Of a stretch of 64,000 bases of DNA, positions 16,881 through 25,837 are shown one piece after another (position 1 is the stretch's first letter; each line of letters begins with the position of its first letter). The stretch covers positions 5,642,001 to 5,706,000 of the forward strand of contig OZ241882.1 in NCBI GenBank assembly GCA_965203255.1, read 5' to 3'. A model generated the notes under the pieces. That model saw nothing but the letters and a program-made list of their open reading frames with translations, was not told where the DNA came from and did not search any database. Origin of the DNA: JAPOUP01 sp965203255 (GTDB lineage Bacteria; Pseudomonadota; Alphaproteobacteria; Rhodobacterales; Rhodobacteraceae). Position numbers and translations under genes: made by a program.

Positions 16881-18026
16881 ATGCATCTCACCGAAACTCA
16901 TATCCAGGTACGCGAAATGGCACGCGGCTTCGCCGATAACGTCATTCGTCCAGTGGCCGAGGAACTGGACCGCGAGCAACGCTTTCCCTTCGAGATTTAC
17001 GCACAGATGGCCGAGCTTGGACTGTTTGGCATTGGCGTTCCCGAATCAATGGGGGGCCCGGGATTCGATATTCTCGCCTATGCGCTGGTAATGGAGGAAC
17101 TGTCGCGCGGTTATTCGTCGATTGCGGACCAATGTGGACTCGTGGAGTTGATTTCCACATTGCTGGTTCAGCACGGAACCAAGCGGCAGCGCGACTGTTG
17201 GCTGTCCGATGTGACAGCGGCGCGAACCCGGGTCGCCTATTGCATCACCGAAGCAGAGGCAGGTACGGACGTATCAGGCATTCGTTCGGAAGCAGTAAGG
17301 GACGGTGATGGCTGGATACTGAATGGCGAAAAAATCTGGATCCACAATGCCCCGGTCGCTGATCTGGCGTTTGTACTCGCCCGGACGGACCGCAGTGCCG
17401 GTCACCGTGGCATGTCGATCTTCATCGTCGACCTGCATGGATCGGGCGTTATGCGCGGGCCAAAGGAGCAGAAGATGGGGCAGCGGGCAAGTCAGGTCGG
17501 TGCGCTGGCCTTCAAGGATGTGAAACTTCCCGCTGAAGCCCTTCTTGGTCAGGAAGGCCGAGGGTTTCATATGATGATGAGTGTACTCGACAAAGGACGT
17601 GTCGGAATCGCGGCGCTTGCGGTTGGTATTGCCAGGGCAGGGCTGGAGGCGGCTGTGGACCACGCGGCGACGCGCCGCCAGTTCGGTAGGTCGATCTCGG
17701 AGTTCCAAGGCGTTCAGTGGCTCATTGCGGACATAGCCAAGGACCTGGAAGCAGCCAGGCTTCTGGTTCATTCCGCCGCCTCGAAACTTGATCGTGGTGA
17801 ATCGGCGACGAAGGAATGCTCTATGGCGAAATGCTTCGCCAGCGACATGGCAGTCAAGCGCATATCCGACGCGGTGCAGGTATTTGGAGGCTCGGGTTAT
17901 ATCCGCGGCTTTGAGGTCGAACGGCTTTACAGAGATGCGAAGATCACGCAGATTTATGAAGGGACCAACCAGATCCAACGCATGATCATCGCACGCGAAA
18001 TCCTGAAGCATGGAGCGGAGGTGTGA
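16881..18026 (+). CDS. Acyl-CoA dehydrogenase
   Basis: 381 residues, normal length. FAD and substrate motifs are present: YCITEAEAGTDVSGI, NGEKIWIHNAPVADL, RRQFGRSISEFQGVQWLIAD, and the catalytic Glu360 in IYEGTNQIQRM. The enzyme introduces a double bond next to the thioester and passes electrons to ETF. The ATG at 16881 follows the promoter and operator by about a dozen bases, so the leader is very short. The stop overlaps the SDR start by 4 bases. An acyl-CoA dehydrogenase at the head of a sugar-transport operon is unusual and suggests a branched or carboxylated substrate. Confidence 0.92.
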   Translation: MHLTETHIQVREMARGFADNVIRPVAEELDREQRFPFEIYAQMAELGLFGIGVPESMGGPGFDILAYALVMEELSRGYSSIADQCGLVELISTLLVQHGTKRQRDCWLSDVTAARTRVAYCITEAEAGTDVSGIRSEAVRDGDGWILNGEKIWIHNAPVADLAFVLARTDRSAGHRGMSIFIVDLHGSGVMRGPKEQKMGQRASQVGALAFKDVKLPAEALLGQEGRGFHMMMSVLDKGRVGIAALAVGIARAGLEAAVDHAATRRQFGRSISEFQGVQWLIADIAKDLEAARLLVHSAASKLDRGESATKECSMAKCFASDMAVKRISDAVQVFGGSGYIRGFEVERLYRDAKITQIYEGTNQIQRMIIAREILKHGAEV

Positions 18027-18793
18027 GTGTCCAGGTTGCGCTCATAACGGGCTCGAGCCGGGGCATTGGTCTTGCTGCCGCTCGCGCTCTTTCGCAGGAA
18101 GGATTCGCTGTCGCGATAAATGATCGTGAGGAGTCCGGTGAACTCACCGATGCACTTGATTCCCTTCGTGCTGAAGGAGCCGTGGCCACATCCGTTCCGT
18201 TCGACGTGGCTGACCTGGCTTGCCACGACGCCGCGTTGGCCAGGACAGAGGACGAGCTTGGGCCACTCACCACACTGATTAACAACGCGGGTGTCGGAGT
18301 CACACAGCGCGGTGATCCCCTGGAAGTCAGCGCCCAGAGCTGGGACCGGTGTATTGCTGTCAACGCGAAGGCAGTGTTTTTCCTCACCCAGGCGTTTTCG
18401 CGACGTCTTCTTGCAAGGAAACGTGATCCTTCACTTTTCCATGCAATTGTGAACGTCACGTCTTCGAATGCTGTGGCGGTCGCAGAGCCACGTGCGGAAT
18501 ACTGCGCCTCGAAGGCAGCTGCGGCGATGGTGTCAAAAGTCTGGGCAGTCCGGCTGGGTAGTGAGAACATTGCTGTCTACGATGTTCAGCCAGGAGTGAT
18601 CGATACCGCGATGACCGCGTCGGTGATCGACGACTACCGGCAGAGGGCAAAGGACGGCTTGACGCTTCTTCCGCACGTTGGAAAGCCCCAGGATGTTGGA
18701 AACGTGATCGCGTCGCTTGCGTCTGGACGTTTACCCTATACAACTGGTCAGGCCATATCCGTTGATGCTGGTATGCTTGTTCCACGCTTTTGA
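18023..18793 (+). CDS. SDR family oxidoreductase
   Basis: 256 residues, starting at a GTG that overlaps the acyl-CoA dehydrogenase stop (GTGA). It has the classical short-chain dehydrogenase signature: LITGSSRGIGLAAARAL (NAD(P) loop), LINNAGVG, catalytic Ser in NVTSSNAVA, and YCASKAAAA (Tyr and Lys). The end, TTGQAISVDAGMLVPRF, is typical of sugar or 3-ketoacyl reductases. It probably oxidises a hydroxyl of the transported compound or of a CoA intermediate. Confidence 0.9.
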   Translation: MSVQVALITGSSRGIGLAAARALSQEGFAVAINDREESGELTDALDSLRAEGAVATSVPFDVADLACHDAALARTEDELGPLTTLINNAGVGVTQRGDPLEVSAQSWDRCIAVNAKAVFFLTQAFSRRLLARKRDPSLFHAIVNVTSSNAVAVAEPRAEYCASKAAAAMVSKVWAVRLGSENIAVYDVQPGVIDTAMTASVIDDYRQRAKDGLTLLPHVGKPQDVGNVIASLASGRLPYTTGQAISVDAGMLVPRF

Positions 18794-18801
18794 GGCCGTG
18801 A

Positions 18802-19953
18802 ATGAAGATCTTCCTGCCAGACGCCAATGGCTCCTTGACCGAGTATTCGCTTTCTGGAACGCCAGTACAATCGGTGCCTCTTGCGGCTAATCCGGTGCGC
18901 ACCATCTTTTCGGCTGCCCATGTGGTTGCCGACCCGCTCACGGCGAATGAGCCGTCCCGCTCGGCATCGGTTGACTGGAAAGCGACGATTGCGTTCCGAA
19001 GGCATCTAGCTGAACTGGGGCTGGGAATTGCCGAGGCGATGGACACCGCCCAACGTGGCATGAGCCTCGACTGGCCGGGTGCATTGGAACTCATCTCCCG
19101 AACCAGATCGGAACTTCCGGAAGCATTGGTGTTCAATGGTTGCGGCACCGACCAGTTGGATCCATCAGAAGCAAGGAATCTCAACGACATCCGCGGCGCT
19201 TACTTCGAACAACTGGAGGCAGTTCAGAAGATCGGTGGTCGGGTCATCGTGATGGCAAGTCGTGCCCTTGCGAAAGTCGCCACCTCGCCGGATGACTACA
19301 TAGCGGTCTATCGTGAAGTGCTGGGGGCCTGCGATCAGCCAGCGATCCTGCATTGGCTCGGGGATATGTTCGATCCTGCTCTGGCTGGCTATTGGGGCGC
19401 AGATGGATTTGAAGCTGCTTTGGACACGGCGCTGGCGGTTATCCACGAAAATGCCGGAAAGGTTGATGGCATCAAGCTGTCTCTGCTCGACAAGGACAAG
19501 GAGACCGTCATGCGCCGACGGCTACCCGCCGGTGTCCGGATGTACACGGGAGACGATTTCAGTTATCCAGAACTGATTGCAGGCGATGAAGTGGGTTTCT
19601 CCCACGCGTTGCTCGGTATTTTCGACCCGCTCGCCGACCTGATCGGTTTGGCGGTCCGAAAGCTTGAGTCCGGCGATATGCGTGGGTTTCGGAATGTCCT
19701 TGATCCGACCGTGCCGCTGGCCCGGCTGGTGTTCAGGGACCCCACCCAGCATTACAAGACCGGTGTTGTCTTTCTTGCCTGGCTCAATGGCCACCAGGAT
19801 CACTTCGTCATGCTTGGCGGTGCCCAGTCGATGCGTCCGCTTCCTTATTTTGCGGAATGCTTCAGGCTTGCTGACAGAATCGGTCTGCTGCGGGATCCCG
19901 GCCTTGCCGTTCATCGCATGAAGACTCTGCTCGCCTTCCATGGCGTTGGGTGA
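18802..19953 (+). CDS. DUF993 family protein (dihydrodipicolinate synthase-like barrel)
   Basis: 383 residues matching DUF993, a family annotated as dihydrodipicolinate synthase-like and often found with sugar isomerase/epimerase and Gfo/Idh genes in uncharacterised sugar loci. Segments seen: LGLGIAEAMDTAQRGMSLDW, ALVFNGCGTDQLDP, RVIVMASRALAKVATSPDDY, ILHWLGDMFDPALAGYWG, GIKLSLLDKD (a Lys that could form the Schiff base) and MYTGDDFSYPELIAGD. By fold it would be an aldolase or lyase acting on a keto-sugar acid; this is inference. It follows the SDR by 8 bases and overlaps the next gene by 14. Confidence 0.75.
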   Translation: MKIFLPDANGSLTEYSLSGTPVQSVPLAANPVRTIFSAAHVVADPLTANEPSRSASVDWKATIAFRRHLAELGLGIAEAMDTAQRGMSLDWPGALELISRTRSELPEALVFNGCGTDQLDPSEARNLNDIRGAYFEQLEAVQKIGGRVIVMASRALAKVATSPDDYIAVYREVLGACDQPAILHWLGDMFDPALAGYWGADGFEAALDTALAVIHENAGKVDGIKLSLLDKDKETVMRRRLPAGVRMYTGDDFSYPELIAGDEVGFSHALLGIFDPLADLIGLAVRKLESGDMRGFRNVLDPTVPLARLVFRDPTQHYKTGVVFLAWLNGHQDHFVMLGGAQSMRPLPYFAECFRLADRIGLLRDPGLAVHRMKTLLAFHGVG

Positions 19954-20788
19954 TCTCACAGATGGGAGTGGCCGCCTTGCCTTGAATACGGCTACGCTGG
20001 GGCATAATCTGGATGGCTATGGTGCCGGATGGCCACCTGAACGGATCATTGATGCGTGCGCAGAGCGTGGATTGGCAGGCATCGTGTTCTGGAGGCGCGA
20101 GATCGGTCTTCGGGCGTCTGAAATCGGAGACCGGGTGCGCGCAACCGGGATGGAGGTCATTGGCCTTTGCCGCACCCCGTACATTACCGGTGCCGAGGCT
20201 GGAACAGCTGAGGAGATCAAGGCCTCGATTGATATGGCGGCGGCTCTCGGGGCTCCGGTTCTTACCATCGTGACTGGCGGCACCGAACCGGGCACGAAAG
20301 GTGTTCTGGAAAGCCAGAAAATTCTTGCGGACCGCGTCGCGCGGATCGCCGAATATGCGGCCGGCATGGACGTGAAACTGGCACTTGAGCCACTCAATCC
20401 GATGTTTGGCGGCAACCGAACTGTTCTGATGAGCGTAAGCGACGCCCTGCGGGTCTGCGATTGGATTCACGCTCCGAACGTGGGAATCGCGGTTGATGTC
20501 TATCATGTGTGGTGGGATACAGGACTTGAGGTGGCCTGTGCGGCTGCCAGGGGGCGGATTTTCGGATACCATCTTTGCGACTGGCTTGAGAACACAACTG
20601 ACATGCTTCTGGACCGAGGCATGATGGGCGACGGTGTGGCTGACCTCAAGGGAATTCGCAGAGCGGTCGAACGAGCGGGCTACAGCGGCATTTGCGAGGT
20701 CGAGATTTTCTCGGCGAATGACTGGTGGCGCAGGAATCCAGGCGAGATTCTGGACATAATGGTCGAGAGGTTCGCATTAGTATGTTGA
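19940..20788 (+). CDS. Sugar phosphate isomerase/epimerase (TIM barrel)
   Basis: 282 residues of the AP endonuclease 2-like barrel (IolE/xylose isomerase-like). Metal-binding and core segments: LALEPLNPMFGGNRTVL (Glu), VGIAVDVYHVWWD (Asp, His), IFGYHLCDW (His) and GICEVEIFSANDWW (Glu). These four positions fit the metal site of the family. It overlaps the DUF993 gene by 14 bases, so the two are tightly coupled and probably act in sequence on the same sugar. The exact substrate is not deducible. Confidence 0.85.
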   Translation: MALGDLTDGSGRLALNTATLGHNLDGYGAGWPPERIIDACAERGLAGIVFWRREIGLRASEIGDRVRATGMEVIGLCRTPYITGAEAGTAEEIKASIDMAAALGAPVLTIVTGGTEPGTKGVLESQKILADRVARIAEYAAGMDVKLALEPLNPMFGGNRTVLMSVSDALRVCDWIHAPNVGIAVDVYHVWWDTGLEVACAAARGRIFGYHLCDWLENTTDMLLDRGMMGDGVADLKGIRRAVERAGYSGICEVEIFSANDWWRRNPGEILDIMVERFALVC

Positions 20789-20888
20789 ATTGGGAACAGG
20801 CTCACTATATCGGTGAGTGTCCGCAGGCGGTGGACGTCGGGACATGAAACCGTCAAATGCTGGAATGGCAATCAGGGAGAAGCCTAAG

Positions 20889-22136
20889 ATGAATCTGAAT
20901 ATGAAGACCGCCGCGCTGCTTGCGGCGACCGCGCTGACCGCGAACGCAGCGGCGGCAGGTGACGTGGAGGTGTTGCACTGGTGGACGTCCGGCGGCGAAG
21001 CCGCGGCGCTGAACGTGCTGAAACAGGATCTCGAGAGCCAGGGCATAGGTTGGCTGGATATGCCGGTCGCTGGCGGCGGTGGCGGAAACGCGATGACGGT
21101 TCTGCGCGCGCGTGTCACCGCGGGTAATGCTCCGACAGCTGTGCAGATGCTCGGATTCGACATCCTGGATTGGGCTAAGGAAGGCGCTTTGGCCAACCTC
21201 AACGAGATCGCTGCGATGGAAGGTTGGGACGAAGTGGTGCCCGAGGCCTTGCAGGCATTTGCCAGGCACGACGGCAAGTGGATTTCGGCACCGGTCAATG
21301 TGCATTCCACCAACTGGGTCTGGGCCAACAAGGCCGTGCTCGATGCCAATGAAATCGCGGTTCCCACGACTTGGGAAGAATTCACAGCAGCTGTCGAAAA
21401 GCTTGCTGCGGCTGGGATCACACCAATCGCTCAGGGCGGTGAGGCCTGGCAGGAGGCGACGGTCTTCGATGCGGTCGCAATGTCCGCTGGCGGTCCCGCA
21501 TTCTACAAGGCCGCTTTTATCGATCTCGATGAAGAGGCGCTGGGTTCCGACACCATGATGGAGGCATTCGACCGCATGGCGTTCATTCGCAGCCATGTGG
21601 ACGAGAACTTCTCAGGACGTTCATGGAATCTGGCGACCGCGATGGTCATCAATGGCGAGGCCGGGTTCCAGATGATGGGCGACTGGGCCAAGGGTGAGTT
21701 CCTGAACGCTGGCCAGACCCCTGGGGAAGACTTCCTTTGTTTCCGGTTCCCCGGAACGTCTGAACAGGTCACGTTCAACGCGGACCAGTTTGCGATGTTC
21801 GACCAAGGGGGGATGGTCTCGCCGGAGCAGGCGGCTCTTGCAAGTGCCATTCTCTCGCCGTCGTTCCAGTCGGCCTTCAATGTCGTCAAGGGCTCGGTTC
21901 CTGCCCGTACTGACGTCTCGGATGCCGATTTTGATGCCTGTGGTAAGCAGGGCATGAAGGATCTGGCCGCCGCCGCCTCGTCAGGTAACCTTTTCGGATC
22001 GATGGCCCATGGCCATGCCGCACCTGCGTCGGTGAAGAACGCGGTCTACGATGTTGTAACCGCCCATTTCAACGGCGAGTACGACAGTGCCACCGCTGTA
22101 CAGGAACTCGTCGACGCAGTATCGGTCGCAAAGTAA
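20889..22136 (+). CDS. Sugar ABC transporter substrate-binding protein
   Basis: 415 residues from ATG 20889 (GGGAGA 8 bases upstream); the frame is open further upstream without a better start. A Sec signal peptide (MKTAALLAATALTANAAAAG) precedes a family 1 extracellular solute-binding protein: VEVLHWWTSGGEAAALNVL, VLRARVTAGNAPTAVQ, PVNVHSTNWVWANKAVL, GGEAWQEATVFDAVAM and GEAGFQMMGDWAKGEF. These match the alpha-glucoside/glucose-type binding proteins of Rhizobiales and Rhodobacterales. It delivers a sugar to the two permeases that follow. Confidence 0.92.
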   Translation: MNLNMKTAALLAATALTANAAAAGDVEVLHWWTSGGEAAALNVLKQDLESQGIGWLDMPVAGGGGGNAMTVLRARVTAGNAPTAVQMLGFDILDWAKEGALANLNEIAAMEGWDEVVPEALQAFARHDGKWISAPVNVHSTNWVWANKAVLDANEIAVPTTWEEFTAAVEKLAAAGITPIAQGGEAWQEATVFDAVAMSAGGPAFYKAAFIDLDEEALGSDTMMEAFDRMAFIRSHVDENFSGRSWNLATAMVINGEAGFQMMGDWAKGEFLNAGQTPGEDFLCFRFPGTSEQVTFNADQFAMFDQGGMVSPEQAALASAILSPSFQSAFNVVKGSVPARTDVSDADFDACGKQGMKDLAAAASSGNLFGSMAHGHAAPASVKNAVYDVVTAHFNGEYDSATAVQELVDAVSVAK

Positions 22137-22144
22137 GTTGATCG

Positions 22145-22171
22145 GCGGCCCCGGGCCTGTCCCGGGGCCGC
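22145..22171 (+). terminator. Intercistronic hairpin after the binding protein gene
   Basis: Perfect 11-bp stem GCGGCCCCGGG (22145-22155) with CCCGGGGCCGC (22161-22171) and a 5-nt loop, between the binding protein stop and the permease start. Such hairpins commonly stabilise the upstream mRNA and give more binding protein than membrane subunit. Confidence 0.7.
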
Positions 22172-22184
22172 ATTGTTTCCGCCA

Positions 22185-23072
22185 ATGGTTTCCACCCGCG
22201 ACTATCGTACAAGTCTGCAGTTCTGGCTGCCCAAGCTGGTTCTGTCGCCATCAGTCGCGCTGATTGCCGTATTCGTTTACGGCTTCATTTTGTTCACATT
22301 GTATCTCAGCTTCACCGACAGCAGGATTCTTCCAAGCTTCGGCTGGGTTGGCTGGTCAAACTACGAAAAACTGTTCCGTCTCAGTCACTGGGAAATCTCG
22401 ATCACCAATCTAGGCGTCTTCGCCGCGCTTTACATCGGAATCTGCACCGCTATCGGATTGGCCCTGGCGATCTTCCTCGACCAGAAAATCCGTGGCGAGG
22501 GCCTGCTTCGCCCGATCTATCTCTACCCGATGGCCCTGAGCTTCATTGTGACAGGGACGGCGTGGAAATGGCTTCTGGATCCGGGAATTGGTCTGGAAAA
22601 CACCATGCATGCCTGGGGCTGGGACTCGTTTAGTTTCGGTTGGATCAAGGACCGCGAATACGCGCTCTACTGCGTGGTCCTGGCAGCTGTCTGGCAGACG
22701 AGCGGGTTCGTCATGGCCATGTTCCTCGCGGGTCTGCGCGGCATCGACAATGAGATCCTGAAAGCGGCGCAGATAGACGGAGCATCGAATTTCAGCCTTT
22801 ACCGCCGTATCGTCATACCGCAGCTTCGGCCCGCGTTCCTGAGCGCATTTGTCATCCTCAGCCATCTCGCGATCAAGTCCTACGACCTTGTCATTGCCCT
22901 GACTGGAGGAGGGCCCGGTCGGGCGACCGAACTGCCTGCGACTTTCATGTACTCCTACACCTTCACCCGCAACCAGATGGCAATAGGTGCATCCTCCGCT
23001 GTCATTATGCTCATGACAATCGCAGCGATTATGGTGCCGTATCTCTATTCGGAACTGAGGGAGCGGAAATAG
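22185..23072 (+). CDS. Sugar ABC transporter permease (MalF/UgpA-like)
   Basis: 295 residues from ATG 22185 (a TTG at 22173 is a weaker alternative). Six predicted membrane helices; the cytoplasmic EAA loop reads EILKAAQIDGASNFSLYRRIVIPQLRP (split here: EILKAAQIDGASN then FSLYRRIVIPQLRP), which contacts the ATPase. It pairs with the next permease; the last base of its stop is the first base of the GTG start that follows, so translation is coupled. Function: inner-membrane channel half for the sugar bound by the upstream protein. Confidence 0.92.
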   Translation: MVSTRDYRTSLQFWLPKLVLSPSVALIAVFVYGFILFTLYLSFTDSRILPSFGWVGWSNYEKLFRLSHWEISITNLGVFAALYIGICTAIGLALAIFLDQKIRGEGLLRPIYLYPMALSFIVTGTAWKWLLDPGIGLENTMHAWGWDSFSFGWIKDREYALYCVVLAAVWQTSGFVMAMFLAGLRGIDNEILKAAQIDGASNFSLYRRIVIPQLRPAFLSAFVILSHLAIKSYDLVIALTGGGPGRATELPATFMYSYTFTRNQMAIGASSAVIMLMTIAAIMVPYLYSELRERK

Positions 23073-23953
23073 TGGCTTCGGTAGGGGTGGATACGGCAAT
23101 TCGAACTGGGCATGTGACGCGGACGCTCATTTATCTCACGCTCCTGTTGTTCGTGCTTTTCTACATGCTGCCGTTGTTTGTGATGTTGGTGAACTCGGTC
23201 AAACCACTTTCCGAAATCACTGGCGGAAACATGATGAGCTTTCCGGAGGTCTGGACCCTTGAGCCCTGGCGGAATGCCTGGTCCGAGGCACAGGTCGGGG
23301 TGCAGGCCACCGGTCTCAAGCCGTATTTCTGGAATTCGATCAAAATGGTCGTGCCCGCAGTCGCCATCTCGACGATTATGGGAGCGCTCAACGGCTACGT
23401 ATTGACGAAGTGGCGATTCCGCCATGACACGATTCTGTTTGGCTTTATGCTCTTCGCCTGCTTCATTCCGTTCCAGATCGTACTGATTCCGATGGCCCGC
23501 ATCCTTGGTCTCGCGGGACTCGCGGGAACGACCTCCGGTCTTGTGCTGGTCCATGTGGTCTACGGCCTCGGCTTCACCACGCTGTATTTCCGGAACTATT
23601 ATGCGGCCTTCCCAACGGAACTGGTTCGGGCAGCGCAGATCGACGGGGCCGGGTTCTTTCGGATTTTCTGGCGGATTCTGCTGCCGAGTTCCGGTCCAAT
23701 CATCGTCGTGAGCGTCATTTGGCAGTTCACGAATATCTGGAATGACTTCCTGTTCGGAGCGAGTTTCGCCGATTTCGATAGCCAGCCGATGACAGTGGCG
23801 CTTAACAACCTCGTACAGTCATCGACCGGCGTGAAGGAATACAATGTCCATTTCGCCGGCGCGATCTACGCCGCGCTTCCGACGCTGCTCGTCTATGTCG
23901 TCGCAGGGCGCTATTTCGTGCGTGGCCTGATGGCCGGATCCGTGAAAGGCTGA
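23072..23953 (+). CDS. Sugar ABC transporter permease (MalG/UgpE-like)
   Basis: 293 residues, GTG start. Six membrane helices beginning with LIYLTLLLFVLFYMLPLFVM. EAA loop: LVRAAQIDGAGFFRIFWRIL. The C-terminal VVAGRYFVRGLMAGSVKG is typical of MalG-type permeases. It forms the second half of the translocation channel and is followed after 3 bases by the ATPase gene. Confidence 0.92.
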   Translation: MASVGVDTAIRTGHVTRTLIYLTLLLFVLFYMLPLFVMLVNSVKPLSEITGGNMMSFPEVWTLEPWRNAWSEAQVGVQATGLKPYFWNSIKMVVPAVAISTIMGALNGYVLTKWRFRHDTILFGFMLFACFIPFQIVLIPMARILGLAGLAGTTSGLVLVHVVYGLGFTTLYFRNYYAAFPTELVRAAQIDGAGFFRIFWRILLPSSGPIIVVSVIWQFTNIWNDFLFGASFADFDSQPMTVALNNLVQSSTGVKEYNVHFAGAIYAALPTLLVYVVAGRYFVRGLMAGSVKG

Positions 23954-23956
23954 TCG

Positions 23957-25072
23957 ATGGGATTTCTGGATATCCGCAATGCCACCAAATCCTATGGCCC
24001 GGTGGAGGTTCTCCACCAGATCGATATATCGGTGGAGGAAGGCGAGTTTCTTGTGCTGGTTGGCCCATCGGGTTGTGGTAAGTCCACGTTGCTGAACCTA
24101 ATTGCCGGGCTTGAGGATATCTCGAGCGGTGAGATCGCCATCCGCGAAAATGTGGTGAATGGAGTGCATCCGTCGCGCCGCAACATTGCGATGGTGTTCC
24201 AGTCGTATGCACTTTACCCGAATATGACTGTGGCTCAGAACATCACCTTTGGCCTCGAAATGCATGGCGTTCCCAAGGCCGAACGCCAACGGGCCATGAG
24301 GGACGTTGCGCAGTTGCTGCAGATTGAACAGCTTCTCGGTCGCAAGCCCAGACAATTGTCCGGAGGCCAGCGACAGCGGGTTGCGATGGGTCGTGCTCTG
24401 GTGCGCAATCCCGACGTATTCCTGTTCGATGAACCGCTCTCCAACCTCGACGCCAAGTTGCGCGTGGACATGCGCACTGAAATCAAGAAGCTGCATCAGA
24501 AACTTGGCACGACGATCGTCTATGTGACCCATGATCAGATCGAGGCAATGACGCTCTCCACCAGAATCGCTGTGATGAATGCAGGCTATATCCAGCAACT
24601 TGGCACGCCGAGGGAAATCTACGATACACCTGCGAACCTATTTGTCGCGACATTCATGGGATCGCCTTCCATGAATCTCGTGCCGGTTACAGTGCGGGTC
24701 GAAGGAGCCGCCGTTCTTGCCGAAACCACGCAAGGACAGGGCGAAACGATCCGTCTTCCGTTTGTCAATCCATCAAGGGCGCTCCGGGACTATGAGGGCC
24801 GCGGCATTACACTAGGCATCCGACCTGAGGCATTGACAGACATTGATGGTGCTGACCAGCGGTCGACGAATGTGGAACGGATAGAAAGCGTTGTTGGAGT
24901 TACCGAGCCGGCAGGTTCCGACACCTTCGTTATGACGAACTTCGGTGGAGTGGACTGCGTGGCGCGGATGAGAGCCGATGCGGAGGTGGCTCCCGGGAAA
25001 GTCACCGAATTCGCCTTCAACATGGAGAAGGTGGTGGCGTTCGATCCGAAGACCGAACTCAGAATCGCCTGA
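23957..25072 (+). CDS. Sugar ABC transporter ATP-binding protein (UgpC/MalK-like)
   Basis: 371 residues. Walker A GPSGCGKSTLLNL (about 36-48), Q-loop MVFQSYALYPNMTV, signature LSGGQRQRVAMGRALVR, Walker B VFLFDEPLSNLDAKLR and the switch His in VTHDQIEAMTL. The C-terminal regulatory (TOBE/OB) domain spans about 240-371 with GITLGIRPEALTDID. It energises uptake through the two upstream permeases. It is the last gene of the plus-strand operon; the opposing aldolase gene ends about 105 bases further on. Confidence 0.93.
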   Translation: MGFLDIRNATKSYGPVEVLHQIDISVEEGEFLVLVGPSGCGKSTLLNLIAGLEDISSGEIAIRENVVNGVHPSRRNIAMVFQSYALYPNMTVAQNITFGLEMHGVPKAERQRAMRDVAQLLQIEQLLGRKPRQLSGGQRQRVAMGRALVRNPDVFLFDEPLSNLDAKLRVDMRTEIKKLHQKLGTTIVYVTHDQIEAMTLSTRIAVMNAGYIQQLGTPREIYDTPANLFVATFMGSPSMNLVPVTVRVEGAAVLAETTQGQGETIRLPFVNPSRALRDYEGRGITLGIRPEALTDIDGADQRSTNVERIESVVGVTEPAGSDTFVMTNFGGVDCVARMRADAEVAPGKVTEFAFNMEKVVAFDPKTELRIA

Positions 25073-25179
25073 GTTCCGAACTTCCACTCGACGGCGGAAG
25101 GCGTTATCTGGCCTCGCTCCGGACGAAGCCCGGCAATTCATGCTACATTTGAGCCGTGGCCGTTCCCCAGGAAAATGAA

Positions 25180-25836
25180 CTAGGCCTTTTTTACCCCGTA
25201 GCCCTGAAAGGCTTTCAGGGTCTGGCCTATCTGTTCATCCGAAAGGATGACTGGGTCACCGAGTTGCCGGGCAAGGCAATACTGGCGGGCGATGGCCTCC
25301 AGCTCAGTTGCCCGCCACATTGCCAGTTCGAGACCCGCGCCACCTGCGATCATACCGTGGTTGGCAAGAAGGCAGGCGGTACGGTCCCGCATCGCCTCGA
25401 CGGCCATTTCGGCCAGTTCGATGGTGCCGAAGGTGTGGTATCCTGCACAACGTACATCAGTCCCTCCAAAGGCCGCGATCATATAGTGGCATGCTGGGAT
25501 TGGCTCTCGTAAGACGGCAAGCGCCGTGCAATAGGGAGGGTGGGCGTGAACGATCGCGGTCAGGTCGGGCCGGCTTTTCATCAACAGCCAGTGGAACCGC
25601 CATTCGACTGATGGCCTGAGCGGACCTTCCCATGCGTCAGTCATTTCCTCCTGAAGTTCAATCGAAGCGATCATTTCGGGCCTGAGTTGGTCGTAAGGAG
25701 TCGCGGAAGGAGAAATCAGCATCCGATCACCAAAGCGCACGGAGATGTTGCCGGATGTGCCTTGGTTCAATCCAGTGGTGTTCATCTTCAGGCATGCGTC
25801 GATGATAGCTTTACGGGCGTGAGTTTCCGATGTCAT
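25180..25836 (-). CDS. Class II aldolase/adducin family protein
   Basis: 218 residues from ATG 25836, chosen because GGAGA lies 5 bases upstream and the upstream gene stops one base before; ATG 25848 is an alternative. The fold of L-fuculose-phosphate aldolase is clear: LNQGTSGNISVRFGDRMLI (phosphate-binding loop), IVHAHPPYCTALAV (zinc His pair), and LLANHGMIAGGAGLELA (third His). The catalytic acid region reads RPSVEWRFHWLLMKSRPD. It probably splits a phosphorylated keto-sugar or acts as an epimerase, fitting the sugar cluster. Confidence 0.88.
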   Translation of the reverse strand: MTSETHARKAIIDACLKMNTTGLNQGTSGNISVRFGDRMLISPSATPYDQLRPEMIASIELQEEMTDAWEGPLRPSVEWRFHWLLMKSRPDLTAIVHAHPPYCTALAVLREPIPACHYMIAAFGGTDVRCAGYHTFGTIELAEMAVEAMRDRTACLLANHGMIAGGAGLELAMWRATELEAIARQYCLARQLGDPVILSDEQIGQTLKAFQGYGVKKA

Positions 25837-25837
25837 G